This document shows positions 8,099 through 17,064 of a DNA stretch of 64,000 bases, piece by piece. Position 1 is the stretch's first letter; each line of letters starts with the position of its first letter. The translations under genes were made by a program, and so were the position numbers. The notes under the pieces were generated by a model. It was not told where the DNA came from and did no database searches. It saw only the letters and a list, made by a program, of their open reading frames with translations. Source of the stretch: Bradyrhizobium xenonodulans (GTDB lineage Bacteria; Pseudomonadota; Alphaproteobacteria; Rhizobiales; Xanthobacteraceae); assembly GCF_027594865.1 (NCBI RefSeq), contig NZ_CP089391.1, forward strand, positions 1,518,501 to 1,582,500, in the 5' to 3' direction.

Positions 8099-8944
8099 AT
8101 GACGGATACCGAGAGCAAGCCGGAACGTTACGTCCGCCCGCCGAGTGCGGAGACGATGGGCGAGGCGCCGGGCAGGGGCCGCCTGAAGGGGCGCCGCATC
8201 CTGATCGTCGGCGGCGGCCAACGCGTGTTCGACGCCGCCACCGATCCGATCGGCAATGGCCGCGCCATGAGCATCCTGTGCGCACGTGAGGGTGCGAAAG
8301 TCGCGGTCGCCGATCTCAACCACACCTCCGCACGGCAGACCGCCAGGCACATCACCGACGAGGGTGGCGAGGGCTTTGCCATCACCGCCGACGTCACGTC
8401 GGAGGCCGAGGTCCAGCGCATGATCGAGGAAGCCCACCGTGCGATGGGCGGGCTCGACGGCATGGTGCTGAACATCGGCACCTTCGGCAAGACCGGGCTC
8501 GACAATGTCAGCCCCGAGGAGTGGAACAGGATCTACGACGTCAATGTCCGCGGCCCGATGCTGTGCTGCCGCGCGGCGATGCCGAAATTCGACGATGGCG
8601 GTGCCATCGTCTTCATCTCCTCGATCGCCGCGCTGAAGGCGGGATCGCAGATGGCGGTGTATGATTCCTCGAAAGCCGCGCTCGGCGGTCTCATGCGCAA
8701 CATCGCCCATCTCGGCGCGCGCCGCGGCATCCGCGCCAACCTCGTCTATCCCGGCCTCGTCGACACCCCCAACGGCCGCGAAGCCGGCGCCGGCCGCCCC
8801 AACCGCGGCAAGGGCCACGTTCCGTTCGGCCGCCAGGCCACGGCATGGGAGATCGCCTATGCCGTCCTGTTCTTCCTCTCGGACGAAAGCGTCTACGTCA
8901 CCGCGCAGACGCTCGCGGTCGATAGCGGTTTGAGCGGGATGTAA
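8099..8944 (+). CDS. SDR family oxidoreductase with atypical nucleotide loop
   Basis: 281 residues starting 9 bases after the previous gene. It has the SDR catalytic pattern: Ser in FISSIAALKAG, then Tyr and Lys in YDSSKAALGG. It also has LNIGTFG in place of the usual NNAG and LAVDSGLSGM at the C-terminus. The cofactor loop is unusual. The normal TGxxxGIG is replaced by GGGQRVFDAATDPIGNG, which carries an insertion before the last glycines. It is probably an NAD(P)-dependent alcohol or ketone reductase for the compound sensed by the adjacent TetR. Confidence 0.87.
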   Translation: MTDTESKPERYVRPPSAETMGEAPGRGRLKGRRILIVGGGQRVFDAATDPIGNGRAMSILCAREGAKVAVADLNHTSARQTARHITDEGGEGFAITADVTSEAEVQRMIEEAHRAMGGLDGMVLNIGTFGKTGLDNVSPEEWNRIYDVNVRGPMLCCRAAMPKFDDGGAIVFISSIAALKAGSQMAVYDSSKAALGGLMRNIAHLGARRGIRANLVYPGLVDTPNGREAGAGRPNRGKGHVPFGRQATAWEIAYAVLFFLSDESVYVTAQTLAVDSGLSGM

Positions 8945-8949
8945 AGCGC

Positions 8950-9462
8950 CTATCGCGCGTGCGATCGGGCGCGGCAGAGCAGATGGTCGAGCGAGATGGT
9001 CCCGGGTCCGTAAGCCATGATGCCGAGCGCCATCGCCGCCCAGGTGAGGTGGATCGGCCAGCCGTCCGGCACGGTGAGCTCGACGATCAGCGTCATGAAC
9101 AACAATCCGAGCCCTGCGAACCGTGTGCCGAGGCCCAGCACCAGCAGGATCGGAAACATGATCTCGCCGCAGCCCGACAGGAACGCCATCACCATCGGCG
9201 CCGGAAAGTGATAGGGCCCGCCCGGCAAATGCAGCATGAACTCGTCGCTGAACAGCGTCACCGCGGTGTCGTTGAGCCGCAGGAAGCCGCCCCATTTCAG
9301 CATGCCCGAGCGCCAGAACGGCACGGCCAGCGCGACGCGCAGCACGAGCTGGACGAGCGATGGAGCCGCGATCGTCTGCACCAGCTGATTGGCCCTGTCG
9401 ACGAGCCGCCAGAGAGACGGCAGGCCGCCGTCCGTCGCCATGCGTTGGTCCGTGATCATCAT
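8950..9462 (-). CDS. bufD: DoxX family membrane protein, BufD of the bufferin operon
   Basis: 170 residues with about four membrane segments (LVQLVLRVALAVPFWRSG, FLSGCGEIMFPILLVLGLG, GLLFMTLIVELTV and others). The ALAVPFWRSGMLKWGG opening and FPAPMVMAFLSGCGE are DoxX signatures. Its start codon overlaps the bufC stop by four bases, so it is translationally coupled as last gene of the operon. In described bufferin operons the DoxX member (BufD) is an inner-membrane protein of unproven role, possibly redox or electron transfer. The name rests on operon position plus family. Confidence 0.85.
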   Translation of the reverse strand: MMITDQRMATDGGLPSLWRLVDRANQLVQTIAAPSLVQLVLRVALAVPFWRSGMLKWGGFLRLNDTAVTLFSDEFMLHLPGGPYHFPAPMVMAFLSGCGEIMFPILLVLGLGTRFAGLGLLFMTLIVELTVPDGWPIHLTWAAMALGIMAYGPGTISLDHLLCRARSHAR

Positions 9463-10238
9463 GCGTCTCCAGGAGCAAGCGAGGTGAATGCGCCGGCCTC
9501 GATCAGGCCGGCGATGTTCGAGGCGATGTCGAATTCGGGCGATGCCTCCAGGGCGGCACTGGCAGCCTCGCCAAGCGACTGGCCGGACGCGAGGCTGGCG
9601 GCAAAGACGGCGCCGCCGGGTGGAAGGTGCCGGACCGCAACGTCGAATTCGGGTCGCGTGATCAGCGCATCCTCCGGCGTGGATGCGTCGATGCGCGCCG
9701 CGGGTGCGTTGTCGCGGTTGGCGGCGAAGATCATCACGGCCGCAAACGACGAGCGCACGATCCGCATCGCCGGGTGCGGGATGAAGACGGTGTCCGCCAG
9801 TCGATCAGGGGCAATTGCGGACAGCCGGGCCGTGGACAGCGGCACGGCGTCGCGCGCGTGATAGGCGTCGAGCCAGGCCCGCTCGATGCGGGCGACGTCG
9901 GCGAGCCAGGGCATGGTCTGCGCGTGCTCGTACCCGGCGATGAAATCCGGAAAGGCGCGGCCATACTCGAATAGCAGCGGCGAGGTCGGCGGGCTGCTGC
10001 GCACGTGGAAACGCGCCATGGCGCGGAAGAAGTCGGGCCCGGTGATGCGCTGCACCGCCGGATAGATTGCGGCGAGCGCCTCGATCAGGCTCACGGTGAC
10101 ATTGTTGCGGTAGACGGCGTAGCGCTTACCGGCCGCCTTGCCGTTCGGACCGGTTACGATTGCGGGGGCCGTCTGCGCCGGGTCGAGCAGTGCCGGCGCG
10201 AAGACTGCGGCAAAGGACAGGTCCTGCTCAGGCAGCAT
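9459..10238 (-). CDS. bufC: BufC: DUF2063 (HvfC/BufC) partner protein for RiPP maturation
   Basis: 259 residues. The N-terminal half has the DUF2063/HvfC pattern: an RYAVYRNNV segment, [15 protein letters not shown] and [15 protein letters not shown]. In bufferin systems BufC works with the MNIO enzyme BufB, delivering the precursor peptide or shaping the active complex. The gene overlaps bufB by 11 bases and bufD by 4, so it is made with them. No signal peptide is seen, which fits cytoplasmic modification of the precursor before export. Confidence 0.85.
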   Translation of the reverse strand: MLPEQDLSFAAVFAPALLDPAQTAPAIVTGPNGKAAGKRYAVYRNNVTVSLIEALAAIYPAVQRITGPDFFRAMARFHVRSSPPTSPLLFEYGRAFPDFIAGYEHAQTMPWLADVARIERAWLDAYHARDAVPLSTARLSAIAPDRLADTVFIPHPAMRIVRSSFAAVMIFAANRDNAPAARIDASTPEDALITRPEFDVAVRHLPPGGAVFAASLASGQSLGEAASAALEASPEFDIASNIAGLIEAGAFTSLAPGDA

Positions 10239-11142
10239 GACGACCTCCCGTCAGCGTCGCCTGGCCGTAACGATCAAGGATCGCTTGCGCGGCTGAAGCT
10301 TCCGCTTGCAGGATTGGCCAGTCCGGAATCTTGCTGTCCCATTCGATCAGCGTCGGCACGCCGCCACGGCGCTGGATGACGATCTCGTAGAGTTTCCATA
10401 CGGCGTCCGCGACCGGTCCGTCATGGCTGTCGATCAGCAGCGGGGCGCCTTCGTCGTCAGTCTGCTCGGCATGGCCGGCGAGGTGGATTTCCCCGACGCG
10501 GGCGAGCGGAAAGTCGGCGAGATAGTCGAGGGCCGAGAACCCGTGATTGGCTGCCGACACGAACACATTGTTGACGTCGAGCAGAAGCCCGCAGCCGGTG
10601 CGCTCGGCAACAGCGCGGATGAAGTCGGTCTCGCTCATCGAGGACTCGCGAAACGCGACATAGGTCGATGGATTTTCCAGCAGCAGCGGTCGGCGGATCG
10701 CCTCCTGCACCTGGTCGATGTGATCGCAGACAGAGGCCAGGGTCGCTTCCGTATAGGGCAGCGGCAGCAGATCGTTGAAGAAGCTGGTCTCGTGCGTCGA
10801 CCAGGCGAGATGCTCGGAGACCAGCGCCGGCTGGTAGCGTGCGACGAGGCCGCGAAATCGGGCCAGATGCGCCTTGTCGAGTGGCTGCGGGCCGCCGATC
10901 GACATGCACACGCCGTGCAGCGACAGCGGATGATCGCGGCGGATTGCCTCCAGCGCCCGATGCGGCGGCCCGCCCGCGCCCATGTAGTTCTCGGCGTGGA
11001 CCTCGAAGAAGCCGCGTTGCCGGCCCGCGCTCAGGATCGCCTGAAGGTGCTCCGGCTTGAAGCTCGTCCCGGCAACGCCGCCGATCGGGGTGGAATAGCG
11101 GAGCGGTACCGCAGACATGTCGGGCGCGATTGCCGTCGTCAT
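10228..11142 (-). CDS. bufB: BufB: DUF692 multinuclear non-heme iron oxidative enzyme (MNIO)
   Basis: 304 residues of the DUF692 (MNIO, MbnB-like) TIM-barrel family. Candidate iron ligands are seen in [68 protein letters not shown] and LIEWD. MNIOs use two or three iron atoms to modify cysteines of ribosomal peptides. In bufferins they convert cysteine side chains to thiooxazole-type groups that bind copper. The gene lies 46 bases downstream of the precursor gene and overlaps bufC. Start is the ATG at 11142; a second Met at residue 9 is possible. Confidence 0.92.
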   Translation of the reverse strand: MTTAIAPDMSAVPLRYSTPIGGVAGTSFKPEHLQAILSAGRQRGFFEVHAENYMGAGGPPHRALEAIRRDHPLSLHGVCMSIGGPQPLDKAHLARFRGLVARYQPALVSEHLAWSTHETSFFNDLLPLPYTEATLASVCDHIDQVQEAIRRPLLLENPSTYVAFRESSMSETDFIRAVAERTGCGLLLDVNNVFVSAANHGFSALDYLADFPLARVGEIHLAGHAEQTDDEGAPLLIDSHDGPVADAVWKLYEIVIQRRGGVPTLIEWDSKIPDWPILQAEASAAQAILDRYGQATLTGGRHAA

Positions 11143-11188
11143 GGTGTCTCTCCGCTGTTCCCTGTTGTCGTGGTTGCGACGCCGCGCG

Positions 11189-11494
11189 TCAGACCGGCTT
11201 GAGCGAGCCCTTCTTGCCGCCCGGCAGGTCGATGCTGGTGCAGGTGCCGCCCTGGACGAATTTCCAGGCGTTGCCCTGGAAGTCCGTGGTCGAGGTGCCC
11301 TGGCAGGTCGTGCCCGGTCCCGCCGCGCAATCGTTCTGGCCCTTCAGCGCGACGCCGAAGCATTTTTCCTTCTTGGCGGCGACGGCGGCCTCGGCCTCGG
11401 CCTTGGTCAGCGGGCCGGCGGCGGCAAGCGTAGCGAGCGCGGTCGACATCGCGCCGGCGAGAACGATCGAAGTGACGACATGCTTGGCAGACAT
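11189..11494 (-). CDS. bufA1: BufA1: DUF2282 bufferin precursor peptide
   Basis: 101 residues from the ATG at 11494. This start is chosen over the longer frame because AAGAGGAGAA sits just upstream and a signal peptide follows directly ([21 protein letters not shown]). The mature part has four cysteines (45, 56, 64 and 85) in the DUF2282 pattern: [14 protein letters not shown], then TTCQG, then GTC. This is the bufferin-1 type, a RiPP whose modified cysteines bind copper in the periplasm. Unusually for a RiPP, the leader is a Sec-type signal peptide. It is the first gene of bufA1BCD. Confidence 0.92.
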   Translation of the reverse strand: MSAKHVVTSIVLAGAMSTALATLAAAGPLTKAEAEAAVAAKKEKCFGVALKGQNDCAAGPGTTCQGTSTTDFQGNAWKFVQGGTCTSIDLPGGKKGSLKPV

Positions 11495-11549
11495 CAGGTT
11501 TCTCCTCTTGAGATGGCATCGCTTGGCAAGCGAGCAGTGCATTGTCCCG

Positions 11550-11575
11550 TTCGTCCCGCTCACAACCCGCGTTAC
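11550..11575 (-). promoter_or_regulatory. Putative ECF-sigma promoter of the buf operon
   Basis: Read on the minus strand the sequence is GTAACG, 16 bases, CGAA, ending 55 bases before the bufA1 ATG. The Caulobacter SigF-controlled buf-type operons are described with GTAACC-N16-CGAA, so this matches in spacing and in all but one base. It lies in the 306-base gap 11495-11801 between bufA1 and the divergent cyclase gene. I see nothing else defined in that gap. Confidence 0.6.
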
Positions 11576-11801
11576 CGTCGAGCCGCTCACGAGTCCGTGA
11601 GACCGTGGGTGAGTGCGCACATTCTGTGCGCCCGGGCCGGGATTAGCGGGCAAGCGGCCGGTCAAATCCAATGCCTTGAGGCTATCGAGGCGTTAGCGGG
11701 AGGGCATTGGCGGCGGCCGATCCGGCCTGCCAGAGGTAACGAACGGCAGAAGCGCGCGTAAATGTCAGGACCGGTGCCTGGCGCGGAGGGCGGAAACAGC
11801 G

Positions 11802-13889
11802 ATGAACGTCGATCCCGGACGGCAGTTTCGCGAGCTTGCCAGGCTGACGGTCAGCATCCGCCTCGCCGTTTCGGCGCTGGTCCTGACCGCGATCCTGCTG
11901 ACCGCGGCGCTCTCCAGCCTGTTGTGGTGGCGCACGGCGGAGGCGACCAGCCGGCAGCTGGCCTCGACCATCAACGAGCAGATCGTGGCGGCGGTGCGCA
12001 AGGAGGTCTCGGCCATCGTCGACGAGGCCCGCGCCGCGCACACCGCGATCCGCACACTGTTCCTTCAGAACGTGCTCGACACCCGCGAGGCCGACAAGCG
12101 GGAGTTCGTGTTCCTGTCGCAATTGCAGTCGCAGGCCACGATCTCATGGGTCGCTTTCGGTTGGCCCGACGGCTCCTTCTTCGCCGCCCACAAGCTCGGC
12201 GACCGCCGCATGGAGATGATGGAGATCTCGCTGACCGATCATGTCGGCCAGCGCCGCGTCGATGAATATGACGTGGTGCCCGGCGATATCGAATTCGCCA
12301 ATCGCCGCTTCGAGCCGACCGATTTTCGCGTCGCCGACCGCATTTGGTTCAAGACCGGCCTGGCGGCCGAAGAGGCGCAATGGTTCAGGGTCGTGGACCA
12401 CCCGACCGGGGATCGGCCGTCGATCGCCTTTGCCGGCCCGATCGACGTCTATCAGGAGCGCCAGGGCGTGCTGGCGATCATGATCGAATATACGCGGCTT
12501 GCCCGGTTCCTGTCTCAGCTCGAGGTCGGTCGCACGGGCACGGCTTTCATCATTGACGACAGCGGCGAGCTGGTCGCCGCGCCCGACAAGGATGCCGACG
12601 AGCTGCATGTGGCGAAGGGCGATACCACGCTGTTGCCGCTGGCGCGGGTGGCGCTGGCGAAGGCGGGTAACGACGGCCGCAAGGAAGCGTCGCGAAGCCG
12701 GCTGACATCGGGCGGTGCCGCCTATGAGGTCGCGCTCACACCATTGCCATTTCCCGGCTGGTCGCTTGCCACGGTGATCCCCGAAGCCGAGTTCCTCGGT
12801 CCGGTCGAGACGACGCTGCATCGTCTGATCCTCGGCCTTGCCCTCGGCGCCGTGCTCGCGGCATTGGCCTCGGCGATGCTGGCGCGTTCCGTCATCGCCG
12901 CGCCGCTGTCGCGCGTCGTCGGCGAGCTCCGCCACGTCGAAGCCTTCGCGCTGGAGCAGGTGCGCCGCCATCCGTCGCGCCTCAAGGAGATCGCGAGCCT
13001 GTCCGGCGCGATCGCCGAGATGGCGGCCGGCCTTTCCGCATTCCGCAAATTCATCCCGGCCGATCTCGTCCGCGGCCTGCTGCGCCAGGGCGTCGAGGCG
13101 AAGCCGGGCGGCAGCATCCAGGAGCTGAGCGTAATGTTCATCGACATCGCCGGCTTCACCGGATTGTCCGAACGGCTCGGCGACCGCGTGGTGCCGCTGC
13201 TGTCGCGCTATCTCGACCTCGCCTCGGAGGCCGTCGTTGCCAGTGGCGGCACCATCGACAAGTTCATCGGCGATGCCGTGATGGCGTTCTGGGGCGCCCC
13301 GCAGCCGCAAGCCGATCACGCGCTGCGCTGCTGCCGTGCGGCGCTCGGTTGCCGCCGGGCGATCGCGCAATCCGGTCTCGCCGACGATCTCGGCCAGCCG
13401 CTCCAGATCCGGATCGGCATCAATTCCGGCCGCATGCTGGTCGGCAATATCGGCTCGGAGCTGCGGCTCAACTACACCGTGATCGGCGACGCCGTGAACG
13501 TCGCAAGCCGCCTGGAGGGCGCCAACAAGTCCTACGGCACGCAGATCCTGATCGGCGAGGCGACCGAACGGCTGGCGCGCGGCACCATCGTCACGCGCGA
13601 GATCGACAGCATCGCCGTGTACGGGCGCGAGGAGGGCTTTCCGGTCTTTGAGCTGATTGCGCTTGCCGGAGAGGCCGAGGCTGCGGCTGGTTGGATCGCG
13701 CGCTACGAGCAGGGGCTCGCCAACTATCGCGCGCGCCGGTTTGCCGCCGCGCTCACCGATTTCGAAGCCGTGCTGATCGAGCGCGGTCAGGATCGTCCGG
13801 CCGAGCTCATGCGCGATCGCTGCCGGCAATTTTGCACAGCCCCGCCCGACGCGGAATGGCGACCGATCGTGGCGCTGACGTCGAAATAG
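11802..13889 (+). CDS. Membrane-bound class III adenylate/guanylate cyclase with periplasmic sensor
   Basis: 695 residues. Membrane segment 1 spans about residues 22-42 and segment 2 about 341-364. Between them lies a periplasmic region of about 300 residues that looks like a dCache-type sensor (AFIIDDSGELVAAPD is a typical strand). A short HAMP-like linker follows. The class III catalytic domain starts near residue 440, with metal-binding aspartates in MFIDIAGFTG and FIGDAVMAFWG and the conserved YTVIGDAVNVASRLEG. An extracellular ligand probably controls cAMP or cGMP synthesis. The gene is divergent from the bufferin operon. Confidence 0.9.
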   Translation: MNVDPGRQFRELARLTVSIRLAVSALVLTAILLTAALSSLLWWRTAEATSRQLASTINEQIVAAVRKEVSAIVDEARAAHTAIRTLFLQNVLDTREADKREFVFLSQLQSQATISWVAFGWPDGSFFAAHKLGDRRMEMMEISLTDHVGQRRVDEYDVVPGDIEFANRRFEPTDFRVADRIWFKTGLAAEEAQWFRVVDHPTGDRPSIAFAGPIDVYQERQGVLAIMIEYTRLARFLSQLEVGRTGTAFIIDDSGELVAAPDKDADELHVAKGDTTLLPLARVALAKAGNDGRKEASRSRLTSGGAAYEVALTPLPFPGWSLATVIPEAEFLGPVETTLHRLILGLALGAVLAALASAMLARSVIAAPLSRVVGELRHVEAFALEQVRRHPSRLKEIASLSGAIAEMAAGLSAFRKFIPADLVRGLLRQGVEAKPGGSIQELSVMFIDIAGFTGLSERLGDRVVPLLSRYLDLASEAVVASGGTIDKFIGDAVMAFWGAPQPQADHALRCCRAALGCRRAIAQSGLADDLGQPLQIRIGINSGRMLVGNIGSELRLNYTVIGDAVNVASRLEGANKSYGTQILIGEATERLARGTIVTREIDSIAVYGREEGFPVFELIALAGEAEAAAGWIARYEQGLANYRARRFAAALTDFEAVLIERGQDRPAELMRDRCRQFCTAPPDAEWRPIVALTSK

Positions 13890-14054
13890 GCTCGAGGCGG
13901 ATGGAGGTAGCCGCAGCGCAAGCATCAAATCCTGCCGCGCGGGCTCAGAGATTCACATTGCGCGCGCTAGCCATTCCCCCTAATAGAATTGTACAAATGA
14001 CCAAATAGCATGGTCGCGCGCCGAATCGCGCAGGCCGGGGACGGGAAGCGCAGC

Positions 14055-14897
14055 ATGCCGCAGGCGGATGGTTTTGGTTTGGCGGGTGTCATCGGCCTGC
14101 CGGTCGCGCATTCGCGCTCGCCGGTTATTCACAATTACTGGCTGAAGGCGCACGGCATCCGCGGCACTTATGTGCCGCTCGCGGTGAAGCCGGAGAGGCT
14201 GGAGGATGCGCTTGGTGGCCTCGTCGCGCTGGGCTTTCGCGGCTGCAACGTCACCATGCCGCACAAGCAGACGGCAATGCCGTTGCTGACCCGCGTCAAT
14301 GAAACGGCAAAACGCATCGGCGCCGTCAACACCATCGTCGTCGAGGAAGACGGCACGCTCTCCGGCTTCAACAACGACGGCAACGGCTTTGTGCAGAGCC
14401 TGCGCGATGCGAAGCCCGATTGGCGCGGCGACGCCGGCCCGATCCTGCTGCTGGGCGCGGGCGGCGCCTCGCGCGCCGTGGTCGTGGCGCTGCTGGAGAA
14501 CGGCGCGCGCGAGATCCGCATCGCCAACCGCACGCCCGAGAAGGCGCAGGCGCTTGCAAAGGACTTCGGCTCCGCCATCAGCACCGTTGCGTGGGATGAT
14601 CGTGGCGCTGCGCTCGGTGATGTCGCGCTTCTCGTCAACTGTACCGATCGCGGAATGGTCGGCAAGGATGCGCTTCAGATCGATCTGTCGCGGCTGAGCC
14701 CCGCGACGCTCACCGCCGATCTCATCTATACGCCGCTGGAGACGCCGTTCCTGGCCGAAGCCCGCGCGCGCGGCTGCACCACCGTGACCGGTCTCGGCCT
14801 GTTGCTCAATCAGGCCCGGCTCGCCTTCAAGGCCTGGTTCGGTGTCATGCCCGACGTGACGCCCGAGTTGATCAAGGCCATCGAGGCGACGTTCTGA
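14055..14897 (+). CDS. aroE: Shikimate dehydrogenase (AroE family, likely accessory copy)
   Basis: 280 residues from the ATG at 14055, which has GGAAG upstream; the frame stays open 15 codons further. The N-terminal substrate domain has GLPVAHSRSPVIHNYWL and the catalytic lysine in NVTMPHK. The catalytic Asp is in GFNNDGNGF, where most AroE have NTDG. The NADP domain has LLGAGGASRAVVVAL and the NRTPEKA adenine-phosphate loop. AroE interconverts 3-dehydroshikimate and shikimate. The neighbours are an amidohydrolase and a solute-binding protein, not the usual aroE-coaE-dnaQ housekeeping set, so a role in using shikimate or quinate is plausible. Confidence 0.88.
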   Translation: MPQADGFGLAGVIGLPVAHSRSPVIHNYWLKAHGIRGTYVPLAVKPERLEDALGGLVALGFRGCNVTMPHKQTAMPLLTRVNETAKRIGAVNTIVVEEDGTLSGFNNDGNGFVQSLRDAKPDWRGDAGPILLLGAGGASRAVVVALLENGAREIRIANRTPEKAQALAKDFGSAISTVAWDDRGAALGDVALLVNCTDRGMVGKDALQIDLSRLSPATLTADLIYTPLETPFLAEARARGCTTVTGLGLLLNQARLAFKAWFGVMPDVTPELIKAIEATF

Positions 14898-14920
14898 TTC
14901 ACGCCGGGGAGTTTTGCGCC

Positions 14921-15766
14921 ATGACATTGCCGGCGTCCCCCAGGATCGATTGCCACATCCACGCCATCGATCCCGTCCGCTTTCCTTATCGAGCTGACAC
15001 GCCGTACCGGCCGAGCGGGCAGGAGATTGCGCCGGCGGCGCAGTTGATCCGCGTGTTCGATGCCTTCGACGTCAGGCACGCGCTCGTCGTCGCCACCAAC
15101 ACCGGTTACGGCAGCGATAGCCGCATCCTGCTCGACACCCTGAGTCAGGGCGGCGGCCGCTTCAAGGGCGTCGCCGTGGTCGAGAACGACGTCGACATCA
15201 ACGAGCTGGAACGATTGAAAGCTGCCGGCATCATCGGCGTCGCCTTCAACGTGCCCTTCCACGGCGCCGATTATTATCGCCACACCGCGCCGCTGCTGGA
15301 GAAGCTGACGAGCCTCGGCCTGTTTCTCCAGATCCAGGTCGAGCAGGACCAGTTGCTCGACCTGCTGCCGCTGATCGAAAAGTCGAATGTGCGCCTTGTT
15401 TTCGACCATTGCGGCCGGCCGTCGGTTGCGCAGGGGCTGAATGGCAAGGCGTTCCAGGCGCTGCTCGCCATCGGGCGTGAGCGCGACGCGCATGTCAAGC
15501 TCTCCGGCTATTACAAATTCTCGCAAGCGCCGCATCCCTACGAAGACACCTGGCCGTTCATCGCCGCGCTGGTCGAAGCCTTCACGCTGGATCGCTGCGT
15601 CTGGGGCTCGGACTATCCGTTCCTGCGCGCAGCCGAACGGCTCGATTACGGGCCGTTGCTCGCGGTGCTGACAAAACTGTTTCCGGACACGAGCGACCAG
15701 CACCGCCTGCTCTGGCGAACGCCCGCAAGGCTGCTCGGCTTCGACGATTCGACAGACCGATCATAA
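14921..15766 (+). CDS. Amidohydrolase family 2 protein (pyrone-dicarboxylate hydrolase-like)
   Basis: 281 residues with GGGGAG before the ATG. It begins with IDCHIHAIDP, the metal-binding HxH of amidohydrolase family 2. Later ligands are seen in LVFDHCGRP and the conserved Asp in WGSDYPFLRAAE. The closest well-known members are 2-pyrone-4,6-dicarboxylate lactonases and related hydrolases of aromatic-acid catabolism. It follows the shikimate dehydrogenase by 23 bases and precedes a solute-binding protein by 27, so the three genes look like one catabolic operon. The exact substrate is not known. Confidence 0.87.
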   Translation: MTLPASPRIDCHIHAIDPVRFPYRADTPYRPSGQEIAPAAQLIRVFDAFDVRHALVVATNTGYGSDSRILLDTLSQGGGRFKGVAVVENDVDINELERLKAAGIIGVAFNVPFHGADYYRHTAPLLEKLTSLGLFLQIQVEQDQLLDLLPLIEKSNVRLVFDHCGRPSVAQGLNGKAFQALLAIGRERDAHVKLSGYYKFSQAPHPYEDTWPFIAALVEAFTLDRCVWGSDYPFLRAAERLDYGPLLAVLTKLFPDTSDQHRLLWRTPARLLGFDDSTDRS

Positions 15767-15793
15767 AAAGAAAGCAAAGGGGAGGAGGACATC

Positions 15794-16945
15794 ATGAGGC
15801 ATCTTGCAGGGGTACTCGGCATGGCCGTCGCGGCATCGCTGTTATCAGGTGCAGCCGGCGCGCAGAGCACGGTCTACATTCCCGACGTCATCGAGCTCTC
15901 CGGCCCCGGTGCGGTCTCGGGCACCAATTGGCGCGACGGCGTTGCGCTCGCGGTCGACGAGATCAACAATGCCGGCGGCATTCTCGGTCGCAAGATCCAG
16001 ACCGAGCATCTGGACACCCAGAGCAATCCCGGCATCTCGCGCGCGCAGGTCCAGAAGGTTTTGGACAAGGATCCCTATGTGGTGCTCGGTCCGATCTATT
16101 CCGGCTCGGTCAAGGTCAACATGGCGCTGACGCAACAAGCCGAGATCCCGCAGATCGTCGGCGCCGAGGCCGCCGACATCACCACGCAAGGCAATCCCTT
16201 TGTGTTCCGCACCGCCTTCGGCCAGCAATTCTCGATGCCGAAGATCGCCAACTATCTGCACGACAAGCTCAAGGTGAAGAACGTTGCGGTTCTCTGGGTC
16301 AACAATGATTTCGGCAAGGGCGGCCACGACAATTTCGTCAAGGAGATGAAAACTCGCAGCATCGATGTCGCGGCCGATATCTCCACCGAGCAGGGCCAGG
16401 TCGATTTCGGCTCCGACGTGATCAAGCTCAAGGGCGCCAAGGCCGACGCCGTCTTCGTCTACACCAACGAGGAGGAGAGTGCCCGCTTCCTGATCGAGGC
16501 CAAGCGGCAGGGCCTGTCGACGCCGCTGTTCGGCGAGACCACGCTGCTCAGCCAGAAGGTGGTCGAGCTCGCCGGTCCCGCCGCCAACGGCGTGCGCGGC
16601 CATGTCGGCCTGTCCGCCGATGCGCCGGTGCCAGCAATCGAGGAGTTCGCCAAAAAGTTCAGCGAGCGCTTCAAATACCGCCCCGACCATAACGGCATCA
16701 AGGGCTATACCGCGGTTTATCTCGTCAAATACGTCACCGAGAAGATCGGAAAGTTCGACAGCAAGGCGTTTGGTGCGGCCATGAAGGGCCTGACCCTGAC
16801 GCCTGACAAGGCCCCTGGCATGCTGATGGAGGCAAGCTGGGACCAGAACGGCGACATCGACCGCGCCAGCTTTCTGGCCGAGATCATCGATGGCAAGCAG
16901 AAGATCGTCGAGACGCTGCCGAAGCTGAAGGGCGGCAAGGAGTGA
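15794..16945 (+). CDS. ABC transporter periplasmic substrate-binding protein (LivK type)
   Basis: 383 residues with a strong ribosome site (AAAGGGGAGGAGG) and a signal peptide (MRHLAGVLGMAVAASLLSGAAGAQ). The mature start VYIPDVIELSGPGAVSGTNWRDG and the GGILGRKIQTEHLDTQSNP segment are those of a Peripla_BP_6 protein. It is last in the operon with aroE and the amidohydrolase, so its ligand may be a cyclic or aromatic acid. No transporter membrane subunit is encoded alongside. Confidence 0.88.
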   Translation: MRHLAGVLGMAVAASLLSGAAGAQSTVYIPDVIELSGPGAVSGTNWRDGVALAVDEINNAGGILGRKIQTEHLDTQSNPGISRAQVQKVLDKDPYVVLGPIYSGSVKVNMALTQQAEIPQIVGAEAADITTQGNPFVFRTAFGQQFSMPKIANYLHDKLKVKNVAVLWVNNDFGKGGHDNFVKEMKTRSIDVAADISTEQGQVDFGSDVIKLKGAKADAVFVYTNEEESARFLIEAKRQGLSTPLFGETTLLSQKVVELAGPAANGVRGHVGLSADAPVPAIEEFAKKFSERFKYRPDHNGIKGYTAVYLVKYVTEKIGKFDSKAFGAAMKGLTLTPDKAPGMLMEASWDQNGDIDRASFLAEIIDGKQKIVETLPKLKGGKE

Positions 16946-16956
16946 GGGCTGCGTAG

Positions 16957-16984
16957 CCCGGATGGAGCGAAAGCGTCATCCGGG
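16957..16984. repeat. Short palindromic intergenic repeat
   Basis: CCCGGATG and CATCCGGG flank a 12-base loop. The sequence around it (gtagcccggatggagcgaa) is a dispersed palindrome often seen between genes in this bacterial group. It lies just after the solute-binding protein gene and could act as a terminator-like hairpin. Confidence 0.7.
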
Positions 16985-17064
16985 ATTCGCGCCTATGGAA
17001 ACACCGTCCCGATTTGCGCTATGTGCTACGAGTTGCACACATGCACTTCCGGACGGCTCCAGGC

